From NCBI GenBank assembly GCA_964586655.1, contig CAZPGY010000007.1, forward strand, positions 1-64,000: a stretch of 64,000 nt of DNA. The letters run 5' to 3'. The position numbers and the translations under genes were made by a program. Of this stretch, positions 53,780 through 62,234 are shown piece after piece; the stretch's first letter is position 1; the number at the start of each line of letters is the position of its first letter. A model generated the notes under the pieces. The model had not been told where the DNA came from and ran no database searches. It was given only the letters and a program-made list of their open reading frames with translations. Source of the DNA: JAJYSO01 sp964586655 (lineage in GTDB: Bacteria > Bacteroidota > Bacteroidia > Flavobacteriales > Flavobacteriaceae).

Positions 53780-54052
53780 TTATTTTTCTCCTCGCGATTC
53801 AAGTTCATCCTTGATGGCAGCTCTTTTCTTGTCGATTGGACTTGCGATAAAAAATCCAAGTACGGGAATCATTATGAGGAAATTTGCCAGTTGTTCGTAC
53901 TTATCTTCTTGGAACAAAAGATAGATACCCGTCCCCACAGAAAGTAAGAATATAATGATAATAGCTATAGTCAGGTATTTTACCTTTTTTTGCTTTTTAA
54001 GAAGTTCTTCCGTGTTTAAGTCAGCGTATTTCGTGTTTTTGGTTTTTTCCAT
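53780..54052 (-). CDS. Small two-TM protein of unknown function
   Basis: 90 residues: a charged N-terminal helix (NTEELLKKQKKVKY), two TM segments (about 28-46 and 57-71) and a basic tail ending RAAIKDELESRGEK. No family recognised. It lies 48 bp after the preceding gene and 10 bp before the DUF3667 start, in what looks like one operon of membrane proteins. Confidence 0.7.
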   Translation of the reverse strand: MEKTKNTKYADLNTEELLKKQKKVKYLTIAIIIIFLLSVGTGIYLLFQEDKYEQLANFLIMIPVLGFFIASPIDKKRAAIKDELESRGEK

Positions 54053-54100
54053 TTCTTTTGGTTTTTATAGGTCAATGAGTTTAAATATAACTTGGTGGCG

Positions 54101-54631
54101 TCATCTGGAAGCCTCCAGAAAAATACTGCCAAGCGTAACAAACAAAGTGATAAACATTGAACCAAGGCAAATAAAAAGGATGAGGTAAGTTACTTTTTTT
54201 ACAAGCTCCATGCAGTATAAGCCACTTAGTAACAAGAGATATTGATTGCTGGTTGAAATCACCTGTCCTGAAGTGGTGGAATTATTATATTGAAAAACAG
54301 GTTCCTTTTTTGTGTTAGTTAGGGTCCAGCGGGTCTGCCAAATATTGTCGGCTGTCAGATTAAAACTCACTCCATTTATCTTTATTTTGGCATCGTTCAA
54401 TAAACTTCCAAAAGTAATTTCACCAACGACCTTTTGATTTTCCAAATCTATTATTTGTGTTCTTATGCTGGCAACTCCCGAAGAATTAAACGAATAACTC
54501 CCTTCCGATAGATTGGCTTTCGCCGAGTAGGAAAGGGACTTACAATCGAGTGTTCCCAATGAATGTTGATCTTGGAATATTTTATAGGTGTTTGAAAATA
54601 ATCCTTTTTGCCACTGAATTTTCCTGTTCAT
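54101..54631 (-). CDS. Hypothetical protein, LURP/scramblase-like beta domain with C-terminal TM
   Basis: 176 residues. Residues 1-130 alternate short strands (WQKGLFSNTYKIFQDQ, LGTLDCKSLSYSAKANL, VVGEITFGSLLNDAKI, WTLTNTKKEPVF), reminiscent of the LURP-one/tubby-like domain, though this is a weak visual impression. Residues 145-172 form a hydrophobic TM segment. The gene is between DUF3667 paralogues in the same direction. Function unknown. Confidence 0.6.
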   Translation of the reverse strand: MNRKIQWQKGLFSNTYKIFQDQHSLGTLDCKSLSYSAKANLSEGSYSFNSSGVASIRTQIIDLENQKVVGEITFGSLLNDAKIKINGVSFNLTADNIWQTRWTLTNTKKEPVFQYNNSTTSGQVISTSNQYLLLLSGLYCMELVKKVTYLILFICLGSMFITLFVTLGSIFLEASR

Positions 54632-54727
54632 TTTTCAAAGGGTTTTAAAGGGTGATTGCTTTTGATGCTTAGATTTCCGAATGTATTTTTCACGTTTTTA
54701 TCTCATCAGTTATAAAAAATCTTCCCC

Positions 54728-55558
54728 TCATCCATGCGTAATCATGGCATATACAAAACCGAAGGCAATAGAGAGGAACATAAATAAAAATGCCGCCAAA
54801 AAGAGCAGGACCAAGGACCATACATATCGACCCAAGACCACATCGAAGGGTTTTTCGGAATAAAATCCTTTATAAAACCACAGGAGGAGTGGCAAAATGA
54901 TCAAGTTTGAAAGAAATGATACCGTCATTATGGTATCGGTTTGCCCCCTCAGGAAATAAATCAGCGGAGTGCTCACAACAAGGGCTACCACGGTATACAA
55001 AGAGATGAAATAGGCATTCATTATAATGTGTTCATAATAGTTTTGCCCCCACTTGCGAAAGGCAAACCAGGTAAAAATTGCCATAATTGGCAGGCATAAA
55101 ACCATAAAAAGGGAATAGTAATTCATAATGAACGTCGACACCTTAAAACTGAGGTCACTCCCCGGTGATTGAAGACCCGTATAATAATTTTTGGCCACCT
55201 TATCCATATCAATAAGTTGAGAAGTAATGAGTACATTGATACCACTCAGGATAAAAACAAGATAGAGTGGCCGATAATGATTGATGCGGTGTCCTTCGAT
55301 AAATTCACGGGCGGTTCCTCCGGGGTTGCGCACAAGTTTTTTGACGCTATACAGGAGTCCCGTGGTGGCCGACAACACATTGAGGACCTCTGCAATTACA
55401 TAACTCCCATCGATTCTACGGTACCTCATTTGTCCGCAGTTAGGGCAGAAGTTGTGTTCCAGTTCATGACCACAATTGGTGCAAGTTTTTTTGGTTTCGA
55501 CCGTCTGCTCCTTATCGGTGTCAAATCCTTCGGTTTTTATTGCTGTCTTCTCCTCCAT
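54728..55558 (-). CDS. DUF3667 zinc-ribbon membrane protein
   Basis: 276 residues. Two CxxC pairs form an N-terminal zinc ribbon (CTNCGHELEHNFCPNCG, about 26-42), followed by NPGGTAREFIEGHRINHYRPLY (in parts), the DUF3667 signature, and five TM helices. A paralogue lies at 53000-53769, and two small membrane proteins lie between. Function of the family is unknown; the ribbon and common clustering suggest a membrane-associated module. First gene of the leftward group. Confidence 0.85.
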   Translation of the reverse strand: MEEKTAIKTEGFDTDKEQTVETKKTCTNCGHELEHNFCPNCGQMRYRRIDGSYVIAEVLNVLSATTGLLYSVKKLVRNPGGTAREFIEGHRINHYRPLYLVFILSGINVLITSQLIDMDKVAKNYYTGLQSPGSDLSFKVSTFIMNYYSLFMVLCLPIMAIFTWFAFRKWGQNYYEHIIMNAYFISLYTVVALVVSTPLIYFLRGQTDTIMTVSFLSNLIILPLLLWFYKGFYSEKPFDVVLGRYVWSLVLLFLAAFLFMFLSIAFGFVYAMITHG

Positions 55559-56077
55559 ATAGATTGTGTTATTGTTCTTTCGAATCGAAACGGTGAGTTT
55601 TTACCGGTTCTTATTCCGAAATCAATGATGAAATATCGGTAAAAATAATAAAAAGTCAGGGTATGGCGGGAGGTTGTGGGGTTATTTCAATAAATTGTTG
55701 CGGTTGTTAACTTTATAAGAAGTGTAATTGTAATCATGGACTTTTAATGTTCAAAATGGGTTTTATTCAAGGGGGATTATTTTGGTAAGTGTTTGTGTAA
55801 AGGCAATGGAGCGGTATGAGGCTGAATCTTTAGATGAATGGTTTTTTATACCAACACTGTCGGATTGTATGCGAGTAATGAAGTAATTCAAAAATAGGTT
55901 CAGAATCGAGGGAGGGGCAAGGGTATAAAAAAATTCACTCCGGACCATTCAAACTATTTTGATCCGAAAAACTCATCGCAAATTGAGGGGTAATTAAATA
56001 GTCGCTCCTTAGCAAGCCTGAGTACCTCTTCAAGGGTTCCAAAACTTGAAGGGGTATTCATAGACAAATATTTTAGC

Positions 56078-56277
56078 TCAAATTTGGGCTATGGAGCATT
56101 CCTATTGCTTGGATTTATTTTGACGTCTTTATTTCGATGACACGCAACACAGGTTTCGTTGCAAACCCTTTGCAGTCCCGTAGGTACGGGACAGCTGCAG
56201 GATTTGATGTACTTCGGTAAACTCAGCATTCCCCCTCAAATCCGTCTAAAATAAATCTCATGAATTTCCCGAGTTAA
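56078..56277 (-). repeat. Dispersed coding-like repeat, copy B with insert (200 bp)
   Basis: Homologous to 19531-19655 along its whole length, but with an extra segment of 75-80 bp that includes the palindrome GTCCCGTA-gg-TACGGGAC (56175-56192) and a flanking TGCA/TGCA pair. On the minus strand it encodes REIHEIYFRRI and, past the insert, CNETCVACHRNKDVKINPSN, close to the peptide of copy A (IHETYLRQICNKTCIEC). Confidence 0.6.
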
Positions 56278-56280
56278 TAA

Positions 56281-56307
56281 CTACCTCGTGGGCTTGCCAC
56301 GAGGTAG
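56281..56307. terminator. Strong hairpin downstream of the PaaK-type gene
   Basis: Perfect 10-bp stem CTACCTCGTG / CACGAGGTAG around 7 nt, about 105 bp beyond the stop of the ligase gene. It lacks a T-tract on either side, so it could be a REP-like palindrome rather than a terminator. Confidence 0.4.
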
Positions 56308-56411
56308 CTCATTGTTTTCTGATTATCCGGTACATTCTTTTTAAATGTAACAGTCAATTGTGCGGCAGAAAATAGGATTCCTTCCACGGCTCCGTATAAA
56401 GGAGAGGGGAA

Positions 56412-57755
56412 TCATTTATTTCTTAGCTCCATCATCTCTTTTTTCTTGAGAATCCGATCAATTTTACCGCCCATATTTTTAGGCAAATCATCTTCTTTGT
56501 GAATGATGACATTAGCGGTAATGCCTACCCGTTTTTTAATTTCACGCTGAACCAGTTTGCCATATTGCTCAAAAAGGTCATCACATTCAGAAGTACCTTT
56601 CTGTAAGTTGTGTTTTTCAAGCAAATCATTGGACACTTCAACATCCACTTCCAAACGGATGTTCATCGCTTGTTTTTCTATCGGGGTCAAATAATAATTT
56701 GGAATAACTCCATCAATATGTTTAAACACTTCTTCGATTTGACTCGGATAAACATTCACACCGCGGATAATCAACATATCATCAGCTCTTCCCACAATAG
56801 GATTCATTTTTACCATATTTCGATTAGAATCTTCATCGTAATAAAGACTGGTGATGTCGTTAGTCCAATAGCGAATCATGGGCATGGCTTTTTTGGTGAG
56901 CGTTGTTAAAACCAATACCCCTTGTTTTCCAAAGGGTACCGGTTCTTTGGTTTTCGGATCCAGGATTTCGGGATAAAAATGATCTTCCCAAATGTATGCG
57001 CCTCCTTTTTCACGGTAGTCTTCGTTGGATACGCCAGGACCGATAATCTCACTCAGTCCATAAATGTTGGTGGCTTCCACACCAAGACGACTTTCAACGT
57101 GGTCGCGGATCGCTTCGGTCCACGCTTCTGATCCCAAGACCGCATATTGCAAACTGCATTCTTCAGGATCCATTCCGCGTTTCGCCATCTCATCAGCAAT
57201 GGTCAGCGCATAGGATGGAGAACAACAAATGACCTCAGGCTTAAGGGCCTCAATCAAATCAACTTGGCGTACGGTTCCCCCTCCGGAAATTGGAAGAACA
57301 TTCATTCCTAACCGCTCGGCACCGTAATGCAGTCCGAGACCTCCTGTAAAGAGTCCATAACCATACGCATTATGCAAGAGCATTCCCGGTTTGGCACCTG
57401 CCGCATTCAACGAGCGTGCAACCACCTCGGCAAAAATATCAACATCTCCTTTCGTATAGCCGATAACCTTAGGAATACCGGTACTTCCACTCGAACAATG
57501 TATGCGTTGCAACTCATTTTTAGGTACGGTTAACATCCCAAGCGGGTAATTGTCTCTTAAATCGTCACTATAAGTAAGCGGTAATTTTTTAATATCATCG
57601 ATAGATTTAATATCCTTGGAAGATACCGCCTGCTCTTTAAATCGTTTCTGATAAAAGGTAGACTTTTCTTCTAAATATTTTACCTGGTCGATAAGGCGTT
57701 CGGATTGTAATTTTTTTAATTCTTCTCGTTTAAGATGTTCAACCGGGAATTTCAT
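56412..57755 (-). CDS. paaK: Phenylacetate-CoA ligase-type adenylating enzyme
   Basis: 447 residues, the length of PaaK and shorter than other ANL ligases. Motifs: IHCSSGSTGIPKVIGYT (P-loop), YGLSEIIGPGVS and GRADDMLIIRGVNVYPSQIE; PKNMGGKIDRIL contains the catalytic lysine. PaaK converts phenylacetate to phenylacetyl-CoA; the phenylacetate substrate is inferred, since related ligases use other aromatic or alkyl acids. Other paa genes are absent. Third gene of the leftward unit after GMC oxidoreductase (108 bp gap). Confidence 0.8.
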   Translation of the reverse strand: MKFPVEHLKREELKKLQSERLIDQVKYLEEKSTFYQKRFKEQAVSSKDIKSIDDIKKLPLTYSDDLRDNYPLGMLTVPKNELQRIHCSSGSTGIPKVIGYTKGDVDIFAEVVARSLNAAGAKPGMLLHNAYGYGLFTGGLGLHYGAERLGMNVLPISGGGTVRQVDLIEALKPEVICCSPSYALTIADEMAKRGMDPEECSLQYAVLGSEAWTEAIRDHVESRLGVEATNIYGLSEIIGPGVSNEDYREKGGAYIWEDHFYPEILDPKTKEPVPFGKQGVLVLTTLTKKAMPMIRYWTNDITSLYYDEDSNRNMVKMNPIVGRADDMLIIRGVNVYPSQIEEVFKHIDGVIPNYYLTPIEKQAMNIRLEVDVEVSNDLLEKHNLQKGTSECDDLFEQYGKLVQREIKKRVGITANVIIHKEDDLPKNMGGKIDRILKKKEMMELRNK

Positions 57756-57863
57756 AATGTAAATAGCTGAGTTTTGTTAGTCCGGGTATATAAAAATTTT
57801 GGACTAATGATGTTTGACTTTATTTTAATTTATTTAGTAAAGTTAAGAGTTATTCTTTAGAAA

Positions 57864-59378
57864 TCATTGCTGATTTTTGATTAAATCGGCTGCTTTTTCG
57901 CCAATCATAATCGTAGGAGCATTTGTATTGCCTGAGGTAATTGATGGCATGATGGAGGCATCTGCCACGCGTAGATTTTTTATGCCTCTAACTTTTAAAG
58001 TAGGATCCACTACTGAATTTTGATCGACTCCCATTTTGCAAGTGCCCGCAACGTGATGATAAGTAGATGCGGCCGCTCTTATATATTTGCGGACTTCTTC
58101 GGGCGTACAATTTTCTCCGGGATAAACCTCTTTCTCCGTCCATTCTTCAAGAGCTTTGGTATTTCCCAATTCTCTACAAAATTTGACTCCTTCGTATAAC
58201 GCATCGAAATCGGCTTGTTCAGCCAAGTAATTGGGATCAATTAAGGGCGCCTCTTTTGGGTCATTAGATTTTAATTTTACGGTTCCCCGACTCTTGGGTC
58301 TTATCATTCCGGCACAGAGGGTAAATGCTTTTTCCGGACCTTCAAATCCCGGAGCATAATACGGAATCCCCATAAATAAGGGCTGGAGATCGGGGGTTTT
58401 CATTTCCGGATTACTCTTCAAAAAAATCTGAGCTTCCAAAAGATTGGCTTTCGGTGCCGGAATATCCTTTTTAGACTTAAAAATTACGCTGCACAATAAA
58501 TGATCTTGCAGGTTTTTTCCGACACCCGGCACGTGTTTTTTTGGGGTAATACCTACTTCTTTTAGATGTGCCTTGTCACCAATTCCTGATAACATTAAAA
58601 TATGCGGTGACCCAATGGCTCCCGCTGATAGGATGACTTCCTTATTGGCTGTTACCGTAATGGTTTCCCCGTCTTTTTCATAAACAACTCCGACACATTG
58701 ATCTCCCTCCAAAACCAATCGATGCACTTCAGATTCTGTGGTTATCTCTAAATTTTCCCGATTTGCCGCAGGTTTTAGAAAGGCTTCAGCCGTTGAACAT
58801 CGCAGGCCATCGGGAGATGCTGTCAAATCACAATAGCCCGCTCCCAAAGTTTTTGAGGCAAAATCATCAGTTTTCTCGTGTCCAAGCTCTTGACACCCTT
58901 TAATGGCTGCATCCGAGATTGGATTGGGTTCTTTAATTTTGGTGACATATAGTGGACCATCACCTCCGTGGATTTCGTCAGCTCCCATTTCATAATTCTC
59001 CGACTTTTTAAAATAGGGCAAAACACTTTCGTAATCCCATCCATAGCAGCCTTCATAAGCCCAATTATCATAGTCTTCTTTAACACCACGAATATAAATC
59101 AGGCCATTAATAGAGCTGGAACCGCCTAAGGTTTTCCCTCGCGGGATGTATTTCGGAACATTTCCGGCATTTTTTTGTGGCGTAGAACTAAACTGCCAGT
59201 CCCGTTCGCTTTGCCAAGCGTTTGGCCATTGGCTTGGAATTTTAACTGCATCAACATCGTTGTCAGGACCCGCCTCAATAACGAGAACGGAGCAATTCGG
59301 ATTTTCAGAAAGTCTGGAAGCAATAACCGATCCGGCTGATCCGGCACCGATTACAATATAGTCAAATGTAGTTTTCAT
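57864..59378 (-). CDS. GMC-family FAD alcohol oxidoreductase (choline dehydrogenase-like)
   Basis: 504 residues with the FAD-binding IGAGSAGSVIASRL at 10-23 (GxGxxG 11-16), the GMC signatures RGKTLGGSSSINGLIYIRG and GAIGSPHILMLSGIG, and the catalytic HH pair in TYHHVAGTCKMG with the NTNAPTIMIGEKAADLI end. Oxidises an alcohol to the aldehyde. Its place between an aldehyde dehydrogenase and a PaaK-like ligase suggests an alcohol substrate that becomes a CoA ester; choline oxidation (betA) is an alternative. It lies 28 bp after the dehydrogenase gene. Confidence 0.87.
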   Translation of the reverse strand: MKTTFDYIVIGAGSAGSVIASRLSENPNCSVLVIEAGPDNDVDAVKIPSQWPNAWQSERDWQFSSTPQKNAGNVPKYIPRGKTLGGSSSINGLIYIRGVKEDYDNWAYEGCYGWDYESVLPYFKKSENYEMGADEIHGGDGPLYVTKIKEPNPISDAAIKGCQELGHEKTDDFASKTLGAGYCDLTASPDGLRCSTAEAFLKPAANRENLEITTESEVHRLVLEGDQCVGVVYEKDGETITVTANKEVILSAGAIGSPHILMLSGIGDKAHLKEVGITPKKHVPGVGKNLQDHLLCSVIFKSKKDIPAPKANLLEAQIFLKSNPEMKTPDLQPLFMGIPYYAPGFEGPEKAFTLCAGMIRPKSRGTVKLKSNDPKEAPLIDPNYLAEQADFDALYEGVKFCRELGNTKALEEWTEKEVYPGENCTPEEVRKYIRAAASTYHHVAGTCKMGVDQNSVVDPTLKVRGIKNLRVADASIMPSITSGNTNAPTIMIGEKAADLIKNQQ

Positions 59379-59406
59379 AATGTAAGTTTTTTATATGGAT
59401 TTAAAT

Positions 59407-60822
59407 TTATTTTTTAAGGCTAACGACCTTGGGGGCTGTTACCGCCTTCAGGCCTTCAAATCCGAATTCTACACCATATCCGGACTGTTTGATTCCGCCA
59501 AAAGGTACCATCGGATGAATTTGACCATGTTGGTTAATCCATACAGTTCCGGCTTCCATTTGATCGGCAACTTTTTGCGCTTCTTCAAGATTATCCCCCC
59601 ATACTGATGCGCCTAATCCTGTTTCTAAGGCATTGGCTTTTTCAATAGCATCCTCTATGGATTTATAGCCTACAATTGGCAAAACGGGGCCGAATTGTTC
59701 TTCATCGACCAATCGATTTCCATTGTCCAATCCGGTTACAAAAGACAAGGAGATGAATAAGCCTTCATCATTTTCGTAGGCGTTTGGGGTATGAAATTTA
59801 GCACCCGCTTGTTTTTGAGAATCCGCAATTAAATCATTGATTTTGTCATACTGCATTTTATTTTGGATGGGTCCTAACACCACTCCGTCTTTTAATCCGT
59901 CTCCCATTTGTGCTTTTCGAGCCACTTCCGATAGTGCAGATACAGCTTCATCAACTTCGTCTTCGGGTACATATAAACGCTTTAGAGCTGCGCAGGTTTG
60001 ACCGGTATTTAAAAAGCTTCCCCAAAACATATCCTCGGCAAATCGTTTATAATCAGTGTTGGGCAGCGCAATACCCGCATCATTTCCTCCACATTCCAAC
60101 GTGATTTTAGCCATATTATCTGTCGAAGATTCAATAATCTTTCGTCCCGTTGCTATAGAACCGGTAAACATAATTTTGGCAATGTCGGGATGTGCCGTTA
60201 AGCGACTTCCTACTTCCCCCCCTCCGGTGATGACATTTAAAACCCCGTCGGGCAATACTTCGTTGATCAATCTAAACATCTCCAAACTTGCCAAACTGGT
60301 ATATTCCGAGGGTTTGATGACCACTGTGTTCCCCACTTTGATAGCCGGTATAATCTGCCAAATTGCAATCATCAAAGGCCAGTTCCACGGTGTGATAGCG
60401 GCAACAACGCCTATTGGGGTTCTGGTCAAAACATCTTTACGGGTGTCGTCTTCAAAAACCACTTCATCTTCTAAATTGATGGACATAGTGGCTTGAGTCC
60501 ATCCGATACAGGCCTCCATTTCAAAATTTGACCCCGGACCGGCTAAGGGTTTGCCTTGCTCTTTGGTGATAAATTCCGCTAAATAGCCCTTGTTTTCCGT
60601 AAGCTTTTCAACAATTTTCCCTAAGTAGCCATCGCGTTCCTTTTGCGATTTCTTCGCCCATTCTTTTTGCGCAATCAGCGCACTCTCTACCGCATGATCA
60701 ACTTCCTCTTTTGGGGTCACATAATAGGCGCCCAAGCTCTCATTGTTTGCAGGGTTTTTAACTTCTTTCTCCTCGTTTGAGGTTTTAAATTTTCCGTTAA
60801 TTTGATAAGGATATTTTTTCAT
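59407..60822 (-). CDS. NAD(P)-dependent aldehyde dehydrogenase
   Basis: 471 residues of the ALDH superfamily: catalytic C277 in NTGQTCAALKR, general base E243 in TLECGGNDAG, N147 in TPWNWPLMIA, and EEQFGPVLPIVGY. Oxidises the aldehyde made by the next gene's product to the acid. The aldehyde identity is not defined by sequence. First gene of the operon, transcribed away from the AraC regulator, 101 bp separating them. Confidence 0.92.
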   Translation of the reverse strand: MKKYPYQINGKFKTSNEEKEVKNPANNESLGAYYVTPKEEVDHAVESALIAQKEWAKKSQKERDGYLGKIVEKLTENKGYLAEFITKEQGKPLAGPGSNFEMEACIGWTQATMSINLEDEVVFEDDTRKDVLTRTPIGVVAAITPWNWPLMIAIWQIIPAIKVGNTVVIKPSEYTSLASLEMFRLINEVLPDGVLNVITGGGEVGSRLTAHPDIAKIMFTGSIATGRKIIESSTDNMAKITLECGGNDAGIALPNTDYKRFAEDMFWGSFLNTGQTCAALKRLYVPEDEVDEAVSALSEVARKAQMGDGLKDGVVLGPIQNKMQYDKINDLIADSQKQAGAKFHTPNAYENDEGLFISLSFVTGLDNGNRLVDEEQFGPVLPIVGYKSIEDAIEKANALETGLGASVWGDNLEEAQKVADQMEAGTVWINQHGQIHPMVPFGGIKQSGYGVEFGFEGLKAVTAPKVVSLKK

Positions 60823-60876
60823 AAGTAATTATTTTATTAATTTCCACCAAATATGCAGGTTTCCCTAAAAAGTGGG

Positions 60877-60909
60877 TTGACTTATCCTTTTAAAACTTTG
60901 ACTAATCCT
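60877..60909. promoter_or_regulatory. Direct repeats in the araC-type/aldehyde dehydrogenase region, candidate operators
   Basis: Two 12-bp sites, TTGACTTATCCT (60877-60888) and TTGACTAATCCT (60898-60909), 11 of 12 identical and 21 bp apart start to start, equal to two helical turns. This is the geometry of AraC-family half-site pairs. The second ends 14 bp before the regulator's ATG, so it may autoregulate; binding is inferred. Confidence 0.55.
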
Positions 60910-60923
60910 ATGAGCTTGAAAAA

Positions 60924-61811
60924 ATGTTAACTGAAAAAATAGAAGAGGAAATCACGCTCCACATTCCTCACGGAGAGATTTCTTTATACGAATCGAACAA
61001 GGCTTTCAGCGATTATGAATTCTGTTTTGAACAGCCTTCCATCGCCATGATGCTCAATGGAACGAAAAATATTAAATGGAAAGATGAGGAGTTTGAATTT
61101 AGTCGCGGTAAAATTTTTATTCCACAGAAGAATAAAATCCTTAAAGTAGGGAGCGCATGTCCATCCCCCAAAAACCCAATGAAATGTGCAATTATCAAAA
61201 TGGATGAAAGTTTCATTGCAGACTTTTATGACGAGATTATTAGTCTCAAAAATACAGATTGGTTAGAGATCTTGGGAAGTGAAAAAAATGAACTGTTGGA
61301 ATATTTTGTTTCTGATGAAGATTTACTAATCAATAGTTTTTATAATTTATTGAATGACCGCAATACGCTCGATCAAAAAATTGATAAACTGGACATGATT
61401 TTCAATTTAAAACTCAAACAACTCACCTATCTTATTTTACGATCGCGCGCAAGGAATTTGGTTTTAGAAGGACTCAAAGTTTCTACAAACAACCCCTTAT
61501 TTGAAGTTGTAAATTATATTGAGCAGAATTTTAAACGGAAAATATTCATCAAAGATTTGGCCAAAGTAGCCATGATGAGTGAGACAAAGCTTTATAATAC
61601 CTTTAAAACAAATTTTGGTTGCACCCCCACTCACTTTATCATTCAAAAGCGTTTGCAGTTTGCAACTAAGCTCATTAAAAAAACTTCTGATGCGTGGACT
61701 ATTTCAGAAATATGTTTTGAAAGTGGCTTTAATTCGGTAGCCTATTTTAATCGAAAATTCAAAGAAGTGTTTGAGGTAACGCCTTTGCAGTATAGAAACC
61801 AAAATATTTAA
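60924..61811 (+). CDS. AraC-family transcriptional regulator
   Basis: 295 residues. N-terminal sensor (1-180) without a recognised family, and a C-terminal double helix-turn-helix of AraC/XylS type (about 195-290: IKDLAKVAMMSETKLYNTFKTNFG, PTHFIIQKRLQFATKLI, ISEICFESGFNSVAYFNRKFKEVFEVTP in parts). Divergent from the aldehyde dehydrogenase operon, with matching 12-bp direct repeats in the region between, so it probably controls that operon in response to its substrate. Confidence 0.9.
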   Translation: MLTEKIEEEITLHIPHGEISLYESNKAFSDYEFCFEQPSIAMMLNGTKNIKWKDEEFEFSRGKIFIPQKNKILKVGSACPSPKNPMKCAIIKMDESFIADFYDEIISLKNTDWLEILGSEKNELLEYFVSDEDLLINSFYNLLNDRNTLDQKIDKLDMIFNLKLKQLTYLILRSRARNLVLEGLKVSTNNPLFEVVNYIEQNFKRKIFIKDLAKVAMMSETKLYNTFKTNFGCTPTHFIIQKRLQFATKLIKKTSDAWTISEICFESGFNSVAYFNRKFKEVFEVTPLQYRNQNI

Positions 61812-62152
61812 GAGCTCCTCAGAATATCTGAAAACAGCAATTATGGGGTTCCAAATTTGATGATGCCTGTAATCAACAGGATAGTGCCAATTCAAGCATG
61901 TGAAGTGTCTTTTAGTTTTGCCTTGATATTGTAGAATGAATAGCCTTGGACGTCCCTCTTTATCGCCAAGGATGAATGATTTTTTTGACTTCTTTTTAAA
62001 GTAAAGATAATGGAAATTCATTTTCTTATGGCAGCATCCGACGGAATGGCAGTACCACTTTTTATTCCTGTAGGAGGAGCAGCTTGCTCTGGTTTGTCCA
62101 ACTTCTACCACTTTGAATTCCGAGACGAAATAAGCAACTATAAACAAATATA

Positions 62153-62188
62153 TTTGTCTATTTGCAATGTATTGTTTGAATAGACAAA
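62153..62188. promoter_or_regulatory. 10-bp perfect inverted repeat, candidate operator
   Basis: TTTGTCTATT (62153-62162) and AATAGACAAA (62179-62188) with 16 bp between. It lies about 20 bp upstream of the ATPase -7 box; a similar sequence TTATCTATTTTGC follows. It could bind a regulator of the ATPase gene. Confidence 0.45.
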
Positions 62189-62209
62189 CTGTAATTTATC
62201 TATTTTGCG

Positions 62210-62217
62210 TATATTTG
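62210..62217 (+). promoter_or_regulatory. Putative -7 promoter box of the AAA/DUF4143 gene
   Basis: TATATTTG (TAnnTTTG), 17 nt before ATG 62235. Confidence 0.5.
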
Positions 62218-62234
62218 CATAAATAAGAAAAATT

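Larger units (their letters stand above)
55559..56411. other. Long gene-free stretch with dispersed repeat and hairpins
   Basis: 853 bp. Contains repeat copy B (56078-56277), an inverted pair CTTCAAG/CTTGAAG (about 56018-56043), and the hairpin at 56281-56307. A minus-strand open frame at 55763-55948 is not supported. No promoter or tRNA seen. Confidence 0.5.
61812..62234. other. Intergenic stretch with weak small open frame
   Basis: No firm gene. A 57-codon plus-strand frame at 62010-62183 (MEIHFLMAASDGMAVPLFIP and onward) has no recognisable family and no promoter. The minus-strand frame at 61704-62147 is low-complexity and not called. Ends in an inverted repeat and a promoter for the ATPase gene. 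Confidence 0.4.

Noticed and set aside
55763..55948. 61-codon minus-strand open frame in the long gene-free stretch
   Set aside because: No promoter, no family; composition resembles non-coding DNA.
57864..60822. Choline-to-betaine operon (betA-betB)
   Set aside because: No BetI regulator or choline transporter; an AraC regulator and PaaK-like ligase accompany the genes. Kept only as an alternative.
61704..62147. 147-codon minus-strand open frame antisense to the end of the AraC gene
   Set aside because: Overlaps the regulator and has unusual Cys/Lys/Tyr composition without domain signals.
62010..62183. 57-codon plus-strand frame beginning MEIHFLMAASDG
   Set aside because: Protein-like at first sight, but lacks promoter and known relatives, and its stop is inside the inverted repeat; possibly a gene fragment.
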